64,000 nucleotides of DNA from JADFNB01 sp036397455 (lineage in GTDB: Bacteria; Gemmatimonadota; Gemmatimonadetes; Gemmatimonadales; GWC2-71-9). Numbering within the stretch: the stretch's first letter is position 1; every line of letters starts with the position of its first letter. Below are positions 8,691 to 18,992 of the stretch, in pieces. The DNA is taken from contig DASWIX010000079.1 in assembly GCA_036397455.1 (NCBI GenBank), positions 196,186 to 260,185 of the forward strand, read 5' to 3'. Position numbers and translations under genes: made by a program. Under the pieces are notes generated by a model. It searched no databases. It was not told where the DNA came from and was given only the letters and a program-made list of their open reading frames with translations.

Positions 8691-8948
8691 ATGGGACGGT
8701 ATCTAATCGACGTCCGCGTGATGCCGAGAGAGCGGTTGCTCGATCCGCAGGGAAACGCGGTACATCATGCCCTGGCGGCACTGGGATTCGACGAGGTCGC
8801 GGAGGTGCGCATCGGGAAGTCGCTGTCGCTCGCGGTCGACGCGCCCGATGCCGCCAGTGCCGCGGAGCGCGCCAACGTCATGTGTGAACGCCTGCTCGCC
8901 AACCCGGTGACGGAGGACTACGTCGTCGTGGTGGAGGGCGAAGCGTGA
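8691..8948 (+). CDS. purS: Phosphoribosylformylglycinamidine synthase subunit PurS
   Basis: PurS is the small bridging subunit that lets PurQ pass ammonia to the short PurL. The 85-residue protein has the family pattern: IDVRVMPRERLLDPQG, then ALAALGFDEVAEVRIGKSLSL, and a C-terminal segment ending NPVTEDYVVVVEG. The ATG follows the pssA stop with no gap. The stop overlaps the purQ GTG. Its presence agrees with the short (758-residue) PurL encoded downstream. Confidence 0.95.
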   Translation: MGRYLIDVRVMPRERLLDPQGNAVHHALAALGFDEVAEVRIGKSLSLAVDAPDAASAAERANVMCERLLANPVTEDYVVVVEGEA

Positions 8949-9628
8949 CCCGCGTGGCTGTCGTGCGGTTCCCCGGATCGAACTGCGATTTCGACGCGCT
9001 ACGCGCCGCGCAACGCGCCGGCGCCGACGCGTACTTCGTTTGGCACCGGGACAACGACCTCGATCGTGCCGATGCGGTGATCCTCCCCGGTGGGTTTGCG
9101 TACGGCGACTACTTGCGGGCCGGCGCGATTGCGCGGTTCAGCCCGGTCATGGATGCGGTCGCGGCGCATGCCGAGGCGGGCGGGCCCGTGCTCGGGATTT
9201 GCAACGGGTTCCAGGTTCTGTGCGAGGCCGGTCTCCTGCCGGGGGCGCTGATGCGCAACGCGGGCCAACGGTTCGTGTCACGCCCGGTGGACGTGCGCAT
9301 TGAAGGCGTCGAGACCCCCTTCACGGCATCCTACGAGAAAGGTGCTATTATTCGTGTTCCCATTGCCCACGGCGAGGGACGCTATGTGGCAACCGAGGCG
9401 GTCGTACGCGAACTCGAAGCCGACCGGCGCGTCATCTTGCGATACCTGGAGAACCCCAATGGGTCGATCGGGAACATCGCGGGAATCGTGAACCGTGGTG
9501 GGAATGTGGTGGGGATGATGCCGCACCCGGAACGCGCGGCGGACCCGCTGGTTGGAGCCTCCGCCGGCCACGGGGTCTTCGCCTCGATGATGACGAGTCT
9601 CGAACGCCTGAAGCAGGGCATCGCATGA
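8945..9628 (+). CDS. purQ: Phosphoribosylformylglycinamidine synthase, glutaminase subunit PurQ
   Basis: PurQ is a class I glutamine amidotransferase that releases ammonia for FGAM formation by PurL. The 227-residue protein starts RVAVVRFPGSNCDFDA. Its nucleophile is Cys86 in VLGICNGFQVL. The C-terminal GMMPHPERAADP carries the His/Glu of the triad. The start is GTG at 8945, overlapping purS by 4 nt. Together with PurS and PurL it makes the three-part synthase found in Gram-positive and many non-proteobacterial groups. Confidence 0.95.
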   Translation: MTRVAVVRFPGSNCDFDALRAAQRAGADAYFVWHRDNDLDRADAVILPGGFAYGDYLRAGAIARFSPVMDAVAAHAEAGGPVLGICNGFQVLCEAGLLPGALMRNAGQRFVSRPVDVRIEGVETPFTASYEKGAIIRVPIAHGEGRYVATEAVVRELEADRRVILRYLENPNGSIGNIAGIVNRGGNVVGMMPHPERAADPLVGASAGHGVFASMMTSLERLKQGIA

Positions 9629-9677
9629 GCAGGGAGATGTCTATCCTCAACCGAGCCGCGTGGCGGCGGGGCCTCCG

Positions 9678-9998
9678 ATGACCGACAAGCCCAGTCGTAA
9701 CGAAGAGGAATATTTCGCGCGCCAGCACGCCGAACAGCTCAAGGCCCGGCGCGCGGAGGCGGCCGCGGAAGCGGCACGGAAAGAGCGGGCGGCGCACCAC
9801 ATGAAGTGCCCTAAGTGCGGTGCCAACCTCCATGCGGAGGTATACCACACGATCCACGTGGACCGCTGCGAAGAGTGCCAAGGGCTCTGGTTCGACGCCG
9901 GTGAGGCGGAACTCCTCATCAAGGCAAACGAGGCGCATGGTGTCGGCGGCATCTTCCGATCGATCGTGCGGGGCGTCCGGGGGAAGACCGCGGAATGA
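9678..9998 (+). CDS. Zinc-ribbon (zf-TFIIB type) protein
   Basis: This is a small protein of 106 residues from the ATG at 9678; a GTG at 9660 would add six. The first 45 residues are highly charged and helical (EEEYFARQHAEQLKARRAEA), possibly a coiled coil. They are followed by a zinc ribbon with CPKC and CEEC pairs about 20 residues apart and a GLWFDAGE end, typical of the zf-TFIIB family. No enzymatic motif is seen. It lies between purQ and purL and overlaps purL by 4 nt (ATGA), so it is co-expressed with the synthase subunits. Its function there is unknown; a chaperone or metal role is possible but unproven. Confidence 0.8.
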   Translation: MTDKPSRNEEEYFARQHAEQLKARRAEAAAEAARKERAAHHMKCPKCGANLHAEVYHTIHVDRCEECQGLWFDAGEAELLIKANEAHGVGGIFRSIVRGVRGKTAE

Positions 9999-12271
9999 CC
10001 CGGTCCCGGGTCGAGCCGTTTCCCGGCGATCCGGCTGTCACCCCGGCGATGGTCTCAGAGCACGGCCTGACCCCAGTGGAGTTCGGCCTGATTCGCCGGA
10101 TGCTCGGGCGCGATCCCACGTTCACCGAGCTTGGCATCTTCTCGGCACTGTGGAGCGAGCACTGCTCCTACAAACACTCGAAACCGATCCTCCGGCAGTT
10201 CCCCGTCGAAGGCACGCACGTCCTCCAGGGGCCCGGCGAGAACGCGGGCGTGCTGTCCCTCGGCGACGGGTGGGCGGTGGCCTTCAAGATCGAGTCGCAC
10301 AATCACCCCTCCGCCGTCGAGCCGTACCAGGGCGCCGCGACCGGCGTGGGCGGCATTCTCCGCGACGTGTTCACGATGGGCGCGCGACCCGTCGCGCTGC
10401 TCAACAGCCTGCGTTTCGGCCGGCTGGACGAGCGCCGCAACCGGTATCTCTTGGGCGGCGTCGTGCGCGGCATCGGCGACTACGGCAATTGCATGGGCGT
10501 CCCGACGGTCGGTGGTGAAATCGCCTTTGCCCCGGCGTACAGCGGCAACCCGCTGGTCAATGCGATGTGCGTGGGGGTGCTGCGGGAGGAGCAGTTGATC
10601 CGAGCCACCGCGTCCGGCGAAGGGAATGTGCTCGTCGCCGTCGGCGCACGGACGGGACGGGACGGCATTCATGGCGCCTCGTTCGCCTCGGAGGAACTGA
10701 CCGCGCAGAGTGAAGCGCGCCGACCGCAGGTGCAGGTTGGCGATCCCTTCACCGAAAAACTGCTGCTCGAAGCGAGTCTCGAGCTGATCGCGTCCGGGCA
10801 CATCGTCGGCATTCAGGACATGGGCGCGGCGGGACTGACGTCATCGTCGGCGGAGATGGCGGTGCGTGGTGGGGTCGGCGTCGAGATCGACACCGCGCGG
10901 GTGCCGACGCGCGAGCCGGGCATGACGCCGTACGAGATCCTGCTCTCGGAGTCACAGGAGCGGATGCTTGTGGTGGTGCTGCAGGATCGGGTCGATGCGG
11001 TCGTCCGCATCGCCGCCACATGGGAACTCGAAGCGGTTCCGATCGGCCACGTGACCGGCGACGGGATGTACCGGGTGCGGCACGGGACGCGGGTGGTCGC
11101 CGAGATTCCCGGCGGGCCGCTGATCGACGACTGCCCGACCTACGCCCCGGAAGCGACCGAAGCGGCCGAGGCGGTCGTGCGCCGGGGCCTGCCCGCCCCG
11201 CGGGCCGCCGTGGCACCGTGCGAGGCGCTGCTCGCGCTGATCGGTACGCCCGACATCGCATCCAAGTGGTGGATCTACGAGCAGTACGATTCGACCGTCC
11301 AGGCGGGCACCGCCCTCGGGCCGGGCGGCGACGCCGCGGTGATCCTCGTGCCGGGTACCCATCGCGGCATCGCGGTCGCTACCGACTGCAATGCGCGGTT
11401 CGTGTTGTTGGATCCGTACGAAGGAGGGAAAGCCGCCGTGGCCGAGGCGGCCCGCAACGTCGCATGCACCGGCGCCCGACCGATCGGCATCACCAACTGT
11501 CTCAATTTCGGGAATCCGGAGCGGCCGGAAATCTTCTTCCAGTTCCGCGAAGCGTGTCGCGGGATCGGCGATGCGTGCCGGGCGTTCGAGACACCCGTGA
11601 CCGGCGGCAACGTGTCCTTCTATAATGAAAGTCCGACCGGGGCCGTCGACCCAACGCCGGTCATCGGGATGGTCGGCCTGCTGCCCGATGTGTCGAAAGC
11701 GGTGCCGTCGGCGTTTCAAGCGGAAGGCGACCATGTGCTGTTGCTCGGGACCTCCGCGGGACACCTCGGCGGCTCGGCGTACTGGGCGTTGGTGCTGGAT
11801 CACGTCGGCGGTGCACCCCCTCCCGTGGACCTACCGGCCGAACGACGACTGATCGATCTGCTCGTGTACCTGGCCGATGAACGCCTGCTGCGGAGTGCGC
11901 ACGACCTGTCCGAGGGAGGGTTGGCGACCGCGCTTGTCGAGGCGGCGGTCGGCTCGGTCTACGGAGAGGATGGATTCGGCGCGACGCTGGACCTGCGCCC
12001 GGTAGGGCCGGAGCGGGCCGATGCGATCCTGTTCGGGGAGGACCACGGACGCGCGCTGATCAGCGTGGCGCCGGCTGCGCGCGACCGCGCCTACGCGCTC
12101 GCCGAGGCGGCCGGTGTGCGTGTGGTCGAGTTGGGCCGCGTGACGTCGGCGAGTGGTGACATCGCATTGACGTTGCCCGACACCACGTGCCGGTACACCG
12201 CCCGGGAACTGCGCGACACGTTCTTTGGCGCCCTGCCGGCGGCGATGCAGACCCCCGCCATGGGAGGATAG
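9995..12271 (+). CDS. purL: Phosphoribosylformylglycinamidine synthase, large subunit PurL (short type)
   Basis: PurL performs the ATP-dependent amidation of FGAR to FGAM. The 758-residue length is that of the short PurL that needs separate PurS and PurQ. The N-terminus has LWSEHCSYKHSKP and KIESHNHPSAVEPYQGAATG, both strongly conserved. GDGWAVAFK and NALCV-like stretches and the second AIRS-type half with VTGGNVSFYNE follow. The ATG overlaps the zinc-ribbon gene and the stop lies four bases before purF. Nothing appears missing from the active site as far as can be read. Confidence 0.96.
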   Translation: MTRSRVEPFPGDPAVTPAMVSEHGLTPVEFGLIRRMLGRDPTFTELGIFSALWSEHCSYKHSKPILRQFPVEGTHVLQGPGENAGVLSLGDGWAVAFKIESHNHPSAVEPYQGAATGVGGILRDVFTMGARPVALLNSLRFGRLDERRNRYLLGGVVRGIGDYGNCMGVPTVGGEIAFAPAYSGNPLVNAMCVGVLREEQLIRATASGEGNVLVAVGARTGRDGIHGASFASEELTAQSEARRPQVQVGDPFTEKLLLEASLELIASGHIVGIQDMGAAGLTSSSAEMAVRGGVGVEIDTARVPTREPGMTPYEILLSESQERMLVVVLQDRVDAVVRIAATWELEAVPIGHVTGDGMYRVRHGTRVVAEIPGGPLIDDCPTYAPEATEAAEAVVRRGLPAPRAAVAPCEALLALIGTPDIASKWWIYEQYDSTVQAGTALGPGGDAAVILVPGTHRGIAVATDCNARFVLLDPYEGGKAAVAEAARNVACTGARPIGITNCLNFGNPERPEIFFQFREACRGIGDACRAFETPVTGGNVSFYNESPTGAVDPTPVIGMVGLLPDVSKAVPSAFQAEGDHVLLLGTSAGHLGGSAYWALVLDHVGGAPPPVDLPAERRLIDLLVYLADERLLRSAHDLSEGGLATALVEAAVGSVYGEDGFGATLDLRPVGPERADAILFGEDHGRALISVAPAARDRAYALAEAAGVRVVELGRVTSASGDIALTLPDTTCRYTARELRDTFFGALPAAMQTPAMGG

Positions 12272-12275
12272 CGAC

Positions 12276-13670
12276 GTGTGCGGCATTTTCGGTGTGTCGG
12301 GCGTCCCGGACGCGGCACAGCTCGCCTATCTCGGGCTGTACGCCCTTCAGCACCGCGGGCAGGAATCGTCCGGCATCGTCGCGATCGACGAGTCCGGTCG
12401 GGCGCATTCGCACCGCGGCATGGGGTTGGTGCATGAGGTGTTCGAACCGGAACGTTTGCGCCACTTGCCGGGCGACGTGGCGGTCGCCCACACGCGGTAC
12501 TCGACGACCGGCAGTTCGGTCCTCGCGAACGCCCAACCGGGTCTGGTCGAATACCACGGCGGGCCGCTCGCGCTGGCGCATAACGGCAACCTGACCAATG
12601 CGCGGGAGATTCGCGACGATCTGGTGAAACAGGGCTCGATCTTCCAGTCGTCGTCGGACTCGGAAGTCCTGGTGCACCTGATCGCCCGCTCGGACGCGCG
12701 GGTGTTCGAGGACCAGGTGCGCGACGCGCTGGAGCGGGTGGAGGGCGCATACACGTTGATCCTCGCCGTCGGGCGCACGCTCCACGCGATCGTCGATCCA
12801 CGGGGGTTCCGACCGCTGGTGATCGGGAAGCTCGGTGCCGGCCACATTCTCGCCTCCGAGACGTGCGCGCTCGATATCGTCGGGGCGACGCCGGTACGCG
12901 AACTCGAGCCGGGCGCATGGGTCAAGATCGAGGACGGGGAACTGCGCGAGGTCGCCACGCTCGCGGCCCAACCGGCACGTCGCTGCATCTTCGAACTCGT
13001 CTACTTTTCCCGTCCGGACAGCCGGGTGTTCCATCAATCCGTGGACGGCGTTCGCCGTGAACTCGGACGCCGGCTCGCACGAGAGCACCCCGCGCCCGGC
13101 GCCGACTGCGTGTTTTCCGTTCCGGATTCGGCCAACGCGATGGCGCTCGGTTTCGCCGAGGAAAGCGGACTCAAACTCGAGAACGGCCTCATTCGGAATC
13201 ACTACGTCGGCCGCACGTTCATCCATCCGGGCCAGGCCACGCGGGTTGCCAAGGTGCGAATCAAGTTCAACCCGGTCCAGGAAGTCATCGCCGGGAAGAG
13301 TTGCGTCGTGGTTGATGATTCGTTGGTCCGTGGCACGACGTCGAAGGAGCTGGTCAGCATGCTGCGACAGGCCGGCGCACGGCAGGTGCATTTCCGGCTC
13401 GCGTCGCCTCCCATCACCGGTCCGTGCTACTACGGAATCGACACACCCACCCGGAGCGAACTCATCGCGTCGTCCCATTCCGTCGCGGAAATCGCCGCCC
13501 ACCTGGGCGTCGATTCGCTCGGCTATCTCTCGCTGGACGGCCTCACCGACTCGGTGTCCAGCCACACCACCTACTGCGATGCGTGTTTTTCCGGGGCGTA
13601 TCCGACCGGCCGTCCCGGTCCGGCGGGTGCGCATCACGACAGTAGCCCGCAACCCGCTGCCGCCACCTGA
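12276..13670 (+). CDS. purF: Amidophosphoribosyltransferase
   Basis: PurF catalyses the first committed purine step, PRPP plus glutamine to phosphoribosylamine. The GTG at 12276 gives 464 residues beginning MCGIFG, so the N-terminal nucleophile Cys2 is exposed directly; this fixes the start against earlier in-frame codons. The PRPP loop is VVVDDSLVRGTTS. Cysteines at CIFELVYF, GPCYYGID and TYCDACFSG match the 4Fe-4S ligands of the Bacillus-type enzyme. The C-terminus is slightly extended with a Pro/Ala-rich tail. Only four bases separate it from purL. Being last among the pur genes here, it places the pathway's entry enzyme at the 3' side. Confidence 0.95.
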   Translation: MCGIFGVSGVPDAAQLAYLGLYALQHRGQESSGIVAIDESGRAHSHRGMGLVHEVFEPERLRHLPGDVAVAHTRYSTTGSSVLANAQPGLVEYHGGPLALAHNGNLTNAREIRDDLVKQGSIFQSSSDSEVLVHLIARSDARVFEDQVRDALERVEGAYTLILAVGRTLHAIVDPRGFRPLVIGKLGAGHILASETCALDIVGATPVRELEPGAWVKIEDGELREVATLAAQPARRCIFELVYFSRPDSRVFHQSVDGVRRELGRRLAREHPAPGADCVFSVPDSANAMALGFAEESGLKLENGLIRNHYVGRTFIHPGQATRVAKVRIKFNPVQEVIAGKSCVVVDDSLVRGTTSKELVSMLRQAGARQVHFRLASPPITGPCYYGIDTPTRSELIASSHSVAEIAAHLGVDSLGYLSLDGLTDSVSSHTTYCDACFSGAYPTGRPGPAGAHHDSSPQPAAAT

Positions 13671-13675
13671 CCACT

Positions 13676-16305
<2,630 letters not shown>

Positions 16306-16309
<4 letters not shown>

Positions 16310-16956
16310 CGCCGGTCACCCGACAGCCACAGCCGCGCCCGGCGGGCCGCCTGCCACAACGCGGAGTCGGCGCCGGACCCTTCGAGTTCGTCGAGCGGGC
16401 ACCATCGCCACGGGTGCTCCGACCCGGCAAGCGGCCCCGCCCGCCCGGCCACGAACGCGAACATGAGGTCGTGGTGCAGGTGCGCCGGCTCGCGGTCCGA
16501 CACGGGAATCTCGTGCACGTCCACCCCAACCAGCATCCCCGAACCGTTCGGCACCACGCCGGTTTCCTCACGCACTTCCCGCTGCGCGGCCGCGAGGATG
16601 TCGGCATCTCCGGGCTCGATGTGCCCTCCCGGTTGGAGCCAGCGATCGAGCGTGGGGTGCAGCACGAGCAGCGCCCGTGCCAGGTCGGGGGCCAGCACCA
16701 GGCCGCTCGCGGTCACGTGTCCCGGCGCATAACTCCCGCGGTCGAGCGGCATGGGATGCGTCCGCAACAACGTGAGCACGAGGTTACGGCTCCGCCGCCC
16801 TCGTCGGTCGAGATCGGGCACAAACCGCTCAACCAGTTGTATCGCATCCGCTACGCGTTTCGCCATAGCCCCTTCCACACGGGCTTCGAGGGTAACGCGT
16901 CCGACGCGAGTCGGGAAGCGGGGTACCACCACTCCCGCCCGTCGCTCAGATTTCAT
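16306..16956 (-). CDS. Nudix hydrolase
   Basis: This Nudix-fold pyrophosphohydrolase is of unknown substrate. The protein has 216 residues from the ATG at 16956, which is preceded by AGAGGA at good spacing; a GTG at 16971 is the alternative. The Nudix box is GHIEPGDADILAAAQREVREETG, read here as GHIEPGD plus REVREETG with one extra residue in between, a spacing seen in several Nudix subfamilies. About 100 residues of helical sequence precede the box, and the LDRWLQPGGH segment is typical of proteins annotated as NUDIX hydrolases acting on small nucleotides. It converges on ppdK and diverges from the glycosyltransferase. Confidence 0.85.
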
Positions 16957-16988
16957 CGCCGTTCCTCTCACGGGATGTGATAAAGGGC

Positions 16989-18083
16989 ATGCTCGAGGTG
17001 GTGTTGTGGACCGCGTACGGCATCATGGGCGGGATCCTCGCCGCCAACGTGCGCTACCTCAACCGGCGCCGCGGCCTCCGAGGCACCTTTCCGGCCGATC
17101 GCCTCGTTTCGATTCTGATCCCCGCGCGCAATGAAGAGCGGAACCTCACACGCCTGCTTCCCACGATTCTCGATCAGGTTGGGGTCCACTTCGAGGTCAT
17201 CGTGTACGACGACGACTCGAATGACGGGACCGCTCGGGTCGTCGCGGACTACGACGATGCGCGTGTGCGGCTGATTCGCGGTTCCGGACCGCCGGCGGGA
17301 TGGGTGGGGAAGGTCCATGCGCTGTACCAGGCCAGCCGCATCGCTCGCGGGCAGACGCTTCTCTTTCTGGACGCGGACACCGCGTTCAAGCACCCGGCCG
17401 CGCTCGCCGAAATGCTCGGGCGGTTCGCCGCCCTCCCCCCGCGGGCGGTACTCACCGGGCTGCTGGATTTCCGGGGTGGCGGTCGCATCCTGGTCAGCGC
17501 CATTCCCCACGCGCTGCTGCTGAGCCTCCCACTCCCCTTGATCGGCCGGATCCGGACCCGATTCCTGGGTGCGCTCAATGGCCAGTGCTGGATGACGACC
17601 GCTGCGCTGTACCGCGAATGGGAACCACACCGAACCCATCCGGATGAGGTGCTGGAGGACATCCGGATCGGTCAGTACTTCGCGGCCCACGGGATCGCCA
17701 CGCACTTTGCCCCGCTCAACCGCGACCTCGAGGTCTGGATGTATCGTGACTTCAGCGCGGCGTGGAGGGGGTTCCTCAAGAATACGTACCCGCTGATGGG
17801 CGGCCGGCCGATCCCGTTTCTTGGATTCAACCTCTGGTTCGCGTTTTGTTGGGTGGCCGCCCCGTGGCTCGCCTGGCCCTTCCTGGTGCCGATGTACCTG
17901 ACCAAGTTGGCCGCCGACCGGGTGGCAGGCCTCCCGCTCCACCTGTCCGCGTTCGCCCCCCTCACCTTCCTGCTGACTTGGTTCCTCCAGCTTCACTCCG
18001 CCTTCTGCCATCTCTCCGGTCGCGTCCAATGGAAGGGTCGAAACGTCGCATCTGCGCGTCCGAAACTTGCGAGCCCTCGCTAG
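16989..18083 (+). CDS. Membrane-bound family 2 glycosyltransferase
   Basis: This is a GT-A fold glycosyltransferase of about 364 residues. An N-terminal membrane segment (residues 1-20) precedes the catalytic domain, which has SILIPARNEERNL, the nucleotide-binding DDDS (near 74-77), the metal-binding DAD near 122, and a QCWMTTAALYREW acceptor region. EDIRIGQYFAAHG corresponds to the catalytic-base segment. Two or three C-terminal hydrophobic segments follow. The overall layout resembles the HpnB/CrtQ-type transferases that glycosylate hopanoids or carotenoids, but the acceptor cannot be read here. The ATG at 16989 has AAAGG just upstream; a GTG at 16977 would add four residues. Confidence 0.83.
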   Translation: MLEVVLWTAYGIMGGILAANVRYLNRRRGLRGTFPADRLVSILIPARNEERNLTRLLPTILDQVGVHFEVIVYDDDSNDGTARVVADYDDARVRLIRGSGPPAGWVGKVHALYQASRIARGQTLLFLDADTAFKHPAALAEMLGRFAALPPRAVLTGLLDFRGGGRILVSAIPHALLLSLPLPLIGRIRTRFLGALNGQCWMTTAALYREWEPHRTHPDEVLEDIRIGQYFAAHGIATHFAPLNRDLEVWMYRDFSAAWRGFLKNTYPLMGGRPIPFLGFNLWFAFCWVAAPWLAWPFLVPMYLTKLAADRVAGLPLHLSAFAPLTFLLTWFLQLHSAFCHLSGRVQWKGRNVASARPKLASPR

Positions 18084-18250
18084 ATGTTTTCCACATCGCC
18101 GATCACCTTGCGTAGTGGATGACCTGTTGAAAACAGATCGCGATCGTCATGTAACTGCAAGATAATTCAATGAATTAGCAATGTTGATCTAAGGTATGTT
18201 GATATGTTGGACTTCAGTATCCACATCGTGTTCGAGCCGTCTGCGCACCG
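18084..18250. other. AT-rich intergenic segment with DnaA-box-like words
   Basis: This 167-bp gap is clearly richer in A/T than its surroundings. It holds TTTTCCACA at 18087-18095 and GTATCCACA at 18217-18225, each one base from the DnaA box TTATCCACA. A weaker inverted match, TGTTGAAAA, is at 18125-18133. The words TCCACATCG at 18090-18098 and 18220-18228 are a perfect direct repeat. Between them are ATGTTGAT repeats (18181, 18196). It also must contain the mtgA promoter. The role as a DnaA-binding region is only a suggestion. Confidence 0.4.
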
Positions 18251-18988
18251 GTGCGACCGCCTCAGACCGTAGCGGGACGGGCGCCACGCCGGTGGCGGCC
18301 GGCCGCCACTGCGCTGCTCTTCGCGGGCGTCGTGATCGGCGCCCGGGGATGGCTCGCGTGGCCGGACGTCAGGCGCTTGGTAGACGCAAACCCGACAACC
18401 ACCGCCTTCATCCAGCGTGAAACGGAGGTGCGTGGAGGGGGCGCAAAGGTCGCCTGGCTTTGGGTACCGCTCGAGGAGATCTCGCCGCATTTGATCCGGG
18501 CGGTGCTCGTGGGCGAAGATATCGACTTCTTCTCCCATCACGGGTTTGCCTGGGGCGAGATCCGCGTCGCGGCCGCGCAGGCGCTGCGGGAAGGCACCAG
18601 GACCCGTGGCGCCTCCACCATCCCCCAGCAACTCGCGAAGAACTTGTGGCTCTCCAGCGACCGCAGCGTGGTCCGCAAGGTGAAGGAGGCGGCCCTCACG
18701 GTCCAGCTCGAGGAAGACCTCACGAAGCGGCGCATCCTGGAGCTATACCTCAATGTGGTCATGTTCGGGCCCGGTGTGTTTGGCGCCCAGGCGGCGGCGC
18801 GTGCGTATTTTGATAGGGACGCGCTCATGCTCACCGAGCGGCAGGGGGCCATGCTGGCGGCGGCATTGTCGCGGCCTTCCCTGTGGAACCCCGGACTGGT
18901 GTCCGACGAGTACCTGCAGCGCGTGGCCCTGATCGAGCGACGCATGGCGGTCGCGGAGTTCCTGTGGAGACACATACTGGGACAGTAG
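18251..18988 (+). CDS. mtgA: Monofunctional peptidoglycan transglycosylase
   Basis: MtgA polymerises lipid II into glycan strands on the outer face of the inner membrane. The 245-residue protein has one membrane anchor at about residues 17-36 and then a GT51 domain. The catalytic glutamate is Glu89 in VGEDIDFFSHHGF. The second motif is RGASTIPQQLAKNLWL, followed by KRRILELYLNVVMFGPGVFG and a Y/F-rich AARAYF region. No transpeptidase domain follows, so it is the monofunctional type. The start is GTG at 18251 with no clear alternative. It lies 4 bp upstream of ligA. Confidence 0.92.
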   Translation: MRPPQTVAGRAPRRWRPAATALLFAGVVIGARGWLAWPDVRRLVDANPTTTAFIQRETEVRGGGAKVAWLWVPLEEISPHLIRAVLVGEDIDFFSHHGFAWGEIRVAAAQALREGTRTRGASTIPQQLAKNLWLSSDRSVVRKVKEAALTVQLEEDLTKRRILELYLNVVMFGPGVFGAQAAARAYFDRDALMLTERQGAMLAAALSRPSLWNPGLVSDEYLQRVALIERRMAVAEFLWRHILGQ

Positions 18989-18992
18989 CCCC

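Noticed and set aside
12060..13652. Minus-strand open frame of 530 codons opposite purF
   Set aside because: It is the complement of purL/purF coding DNA and has no family features.
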